DNA of 64,000 bases from Cheilinus undulatus (lineage: Eukaryota; Chordata; Actinopteri; Labriformes; Labridae). Within the stretch, counting starts at the first letter, position 1; each line of letters opens with the position of its first letter. Both the position numbers and the translations under genes were made by a program. The notes beneath the pieces are model-generated. The model had not been told where the DNA came from and did no database searches. It saw only the letters and a list, made by a program, of their open reading frames with translations. The stretch covers positions 12,398,421 to 12,462,420 of the forward strand of contig NC_054885.1 in NCBI RefSeq assembly GCF_018320785.1, given 5' to 3'. Shown here piece after piece: positions 63,556-64,000 of this stretch.

Positions 63556-64000
63556 CTTGTTCATGTATTGAAAGTTGATTTTTCACGTTCTTGCTTTATG
63601 TGTAGTCATGTGCATACGTGTGTGCAAAGGATTCTCCTGTCATGCCACGACTTGGGGCTGGTTTGCTTGGCAGTCAATGTCAAGCTCAACAGCATCTCTT
63701 TTGTCCAAACTTTTTCACCCCTGGTATTATGGGTTCTTTGAACATCTACAGCACGACCAGGAGCTTGCTGCAACCCTACTAACCACCTGGACGGTACCCA
63801 AAGCCATGCTTACTTGCTACATTACCTACCTCTACCTTAAGCCTAACTTCCCCCTTAGGTTGTGGACTTTATTTTTCAACAGATTATTTTCCTGAGCCCT
63901 TGGTAATATGCAAGAACATCCAGAGTTTGATGTCAATCCTTATTCCCACATGATAGTGCCCTTGGGTAGCTTACTTGTCACATCTACACCTTACTTCAGC
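63556..64000. other. Intron or following exon of il2rb-like gene, unresolved
   Basis: The next il2rb exon should start in phase 0. A candidate acceptor at about 63,603 opens a frame with GFSCHATTWGWFAWQ in one phase and SCAYVCAKDSPVM in another. Neither resembles the expected end of the first receptor domain convincingly, so no exon is called. Confidence 0.3.

Noticed and set aside
63575-63895. Next exon of the il2rb-like gene
   Set aside because: The frame that stays open does not resemble the expected receptor segment, and the phase match is ambiguous.

Overview
The window looks like nuclear DNA of a teleost fish. It is AT-rich with intron-split genes. It is littered with Tc1/mariner-like transposons, hAT-type non-autonomous elements, two tRNA-derived SINEs and 3' ends of non-LTR retrotransposons. 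The identifiable host genes (mpst, ube2i, an il2rb-like cytokine receptor) are vertebrate genes. I recall MPST/TST and IL2RB being neighbours on human chromosome 22, so their presence in one 64-kb window fits a fish version of that block, with ube2i inserted between them. I saw no retrovirus, LTR element or Polinton, no CRISPR array and no genuine tRNA or rRNA gene.

Layout. 1-1,625: repeat-rich flank. 1,626-7,811 (minus): the most striking gene, a three-exon, 1,583-residue protein. It joins a choline/carnitine acyltransferase-like domain, an Ntn-type isoaspartyl peptidase/asparaginase, two HIT-like domains and an asparaginyl-tRNA-synthetase-like class II ligase core with no anticodon-binding domain. 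Its 5' untranslated exon probably lies near 10,700. 10,760-17,030: repeats, plus a short inverted coding fragment at about 16,290-16,376 that resembles the ligase module of the same gene. 17,038-32,636 (plus): three tandem two-exon genes for 3-mercaptopyruvate sulfurtransferase. Copies 2 and 3 sit inside a tandem duplication (about 22.2-29.36 kb and 29.36-34.5 kb). Copy 2 has an intact reading frame but has lost two of the three residues of the Ser-His-Asp triad while keeping the catalytic Cys. 37.7-44.8 kb (plus): ube2i (the SUMO E2 enzyme Ubc9), six coding exons. 48,558-51,384 (plus): the last four exons of a gene I do not recognise. 51.4-61.7 kb: transposons, SINE and inverted repeats. 61,769 onward (plus): the first exons of an il2rb-like receptor, which runs off the end.

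Functional picture. mpst copies make persulfide/H2S from 3-mercaptopyruvate; ube2i conjugates SUMO; il2rb is a cytokine receptor. The four-module protein is the best candidate for an undescribed system. Two ATP/nucleotide-linked modules (ligase and HIT), an amide-cleaving Ntn hydrolase and an acyl-CoA transferase in one chain suggest a small-molecule pathway around aspartyl/asparaginyl or beta-aspartyl amides. The substrate cannot be read from the sequence.

The tandem duplication also supplies empty sites for several insertions in copy 2. These include a 519-bp element with an 8-bp target duplication and a Tc1-like element with terminal repeats of about 200 bp.
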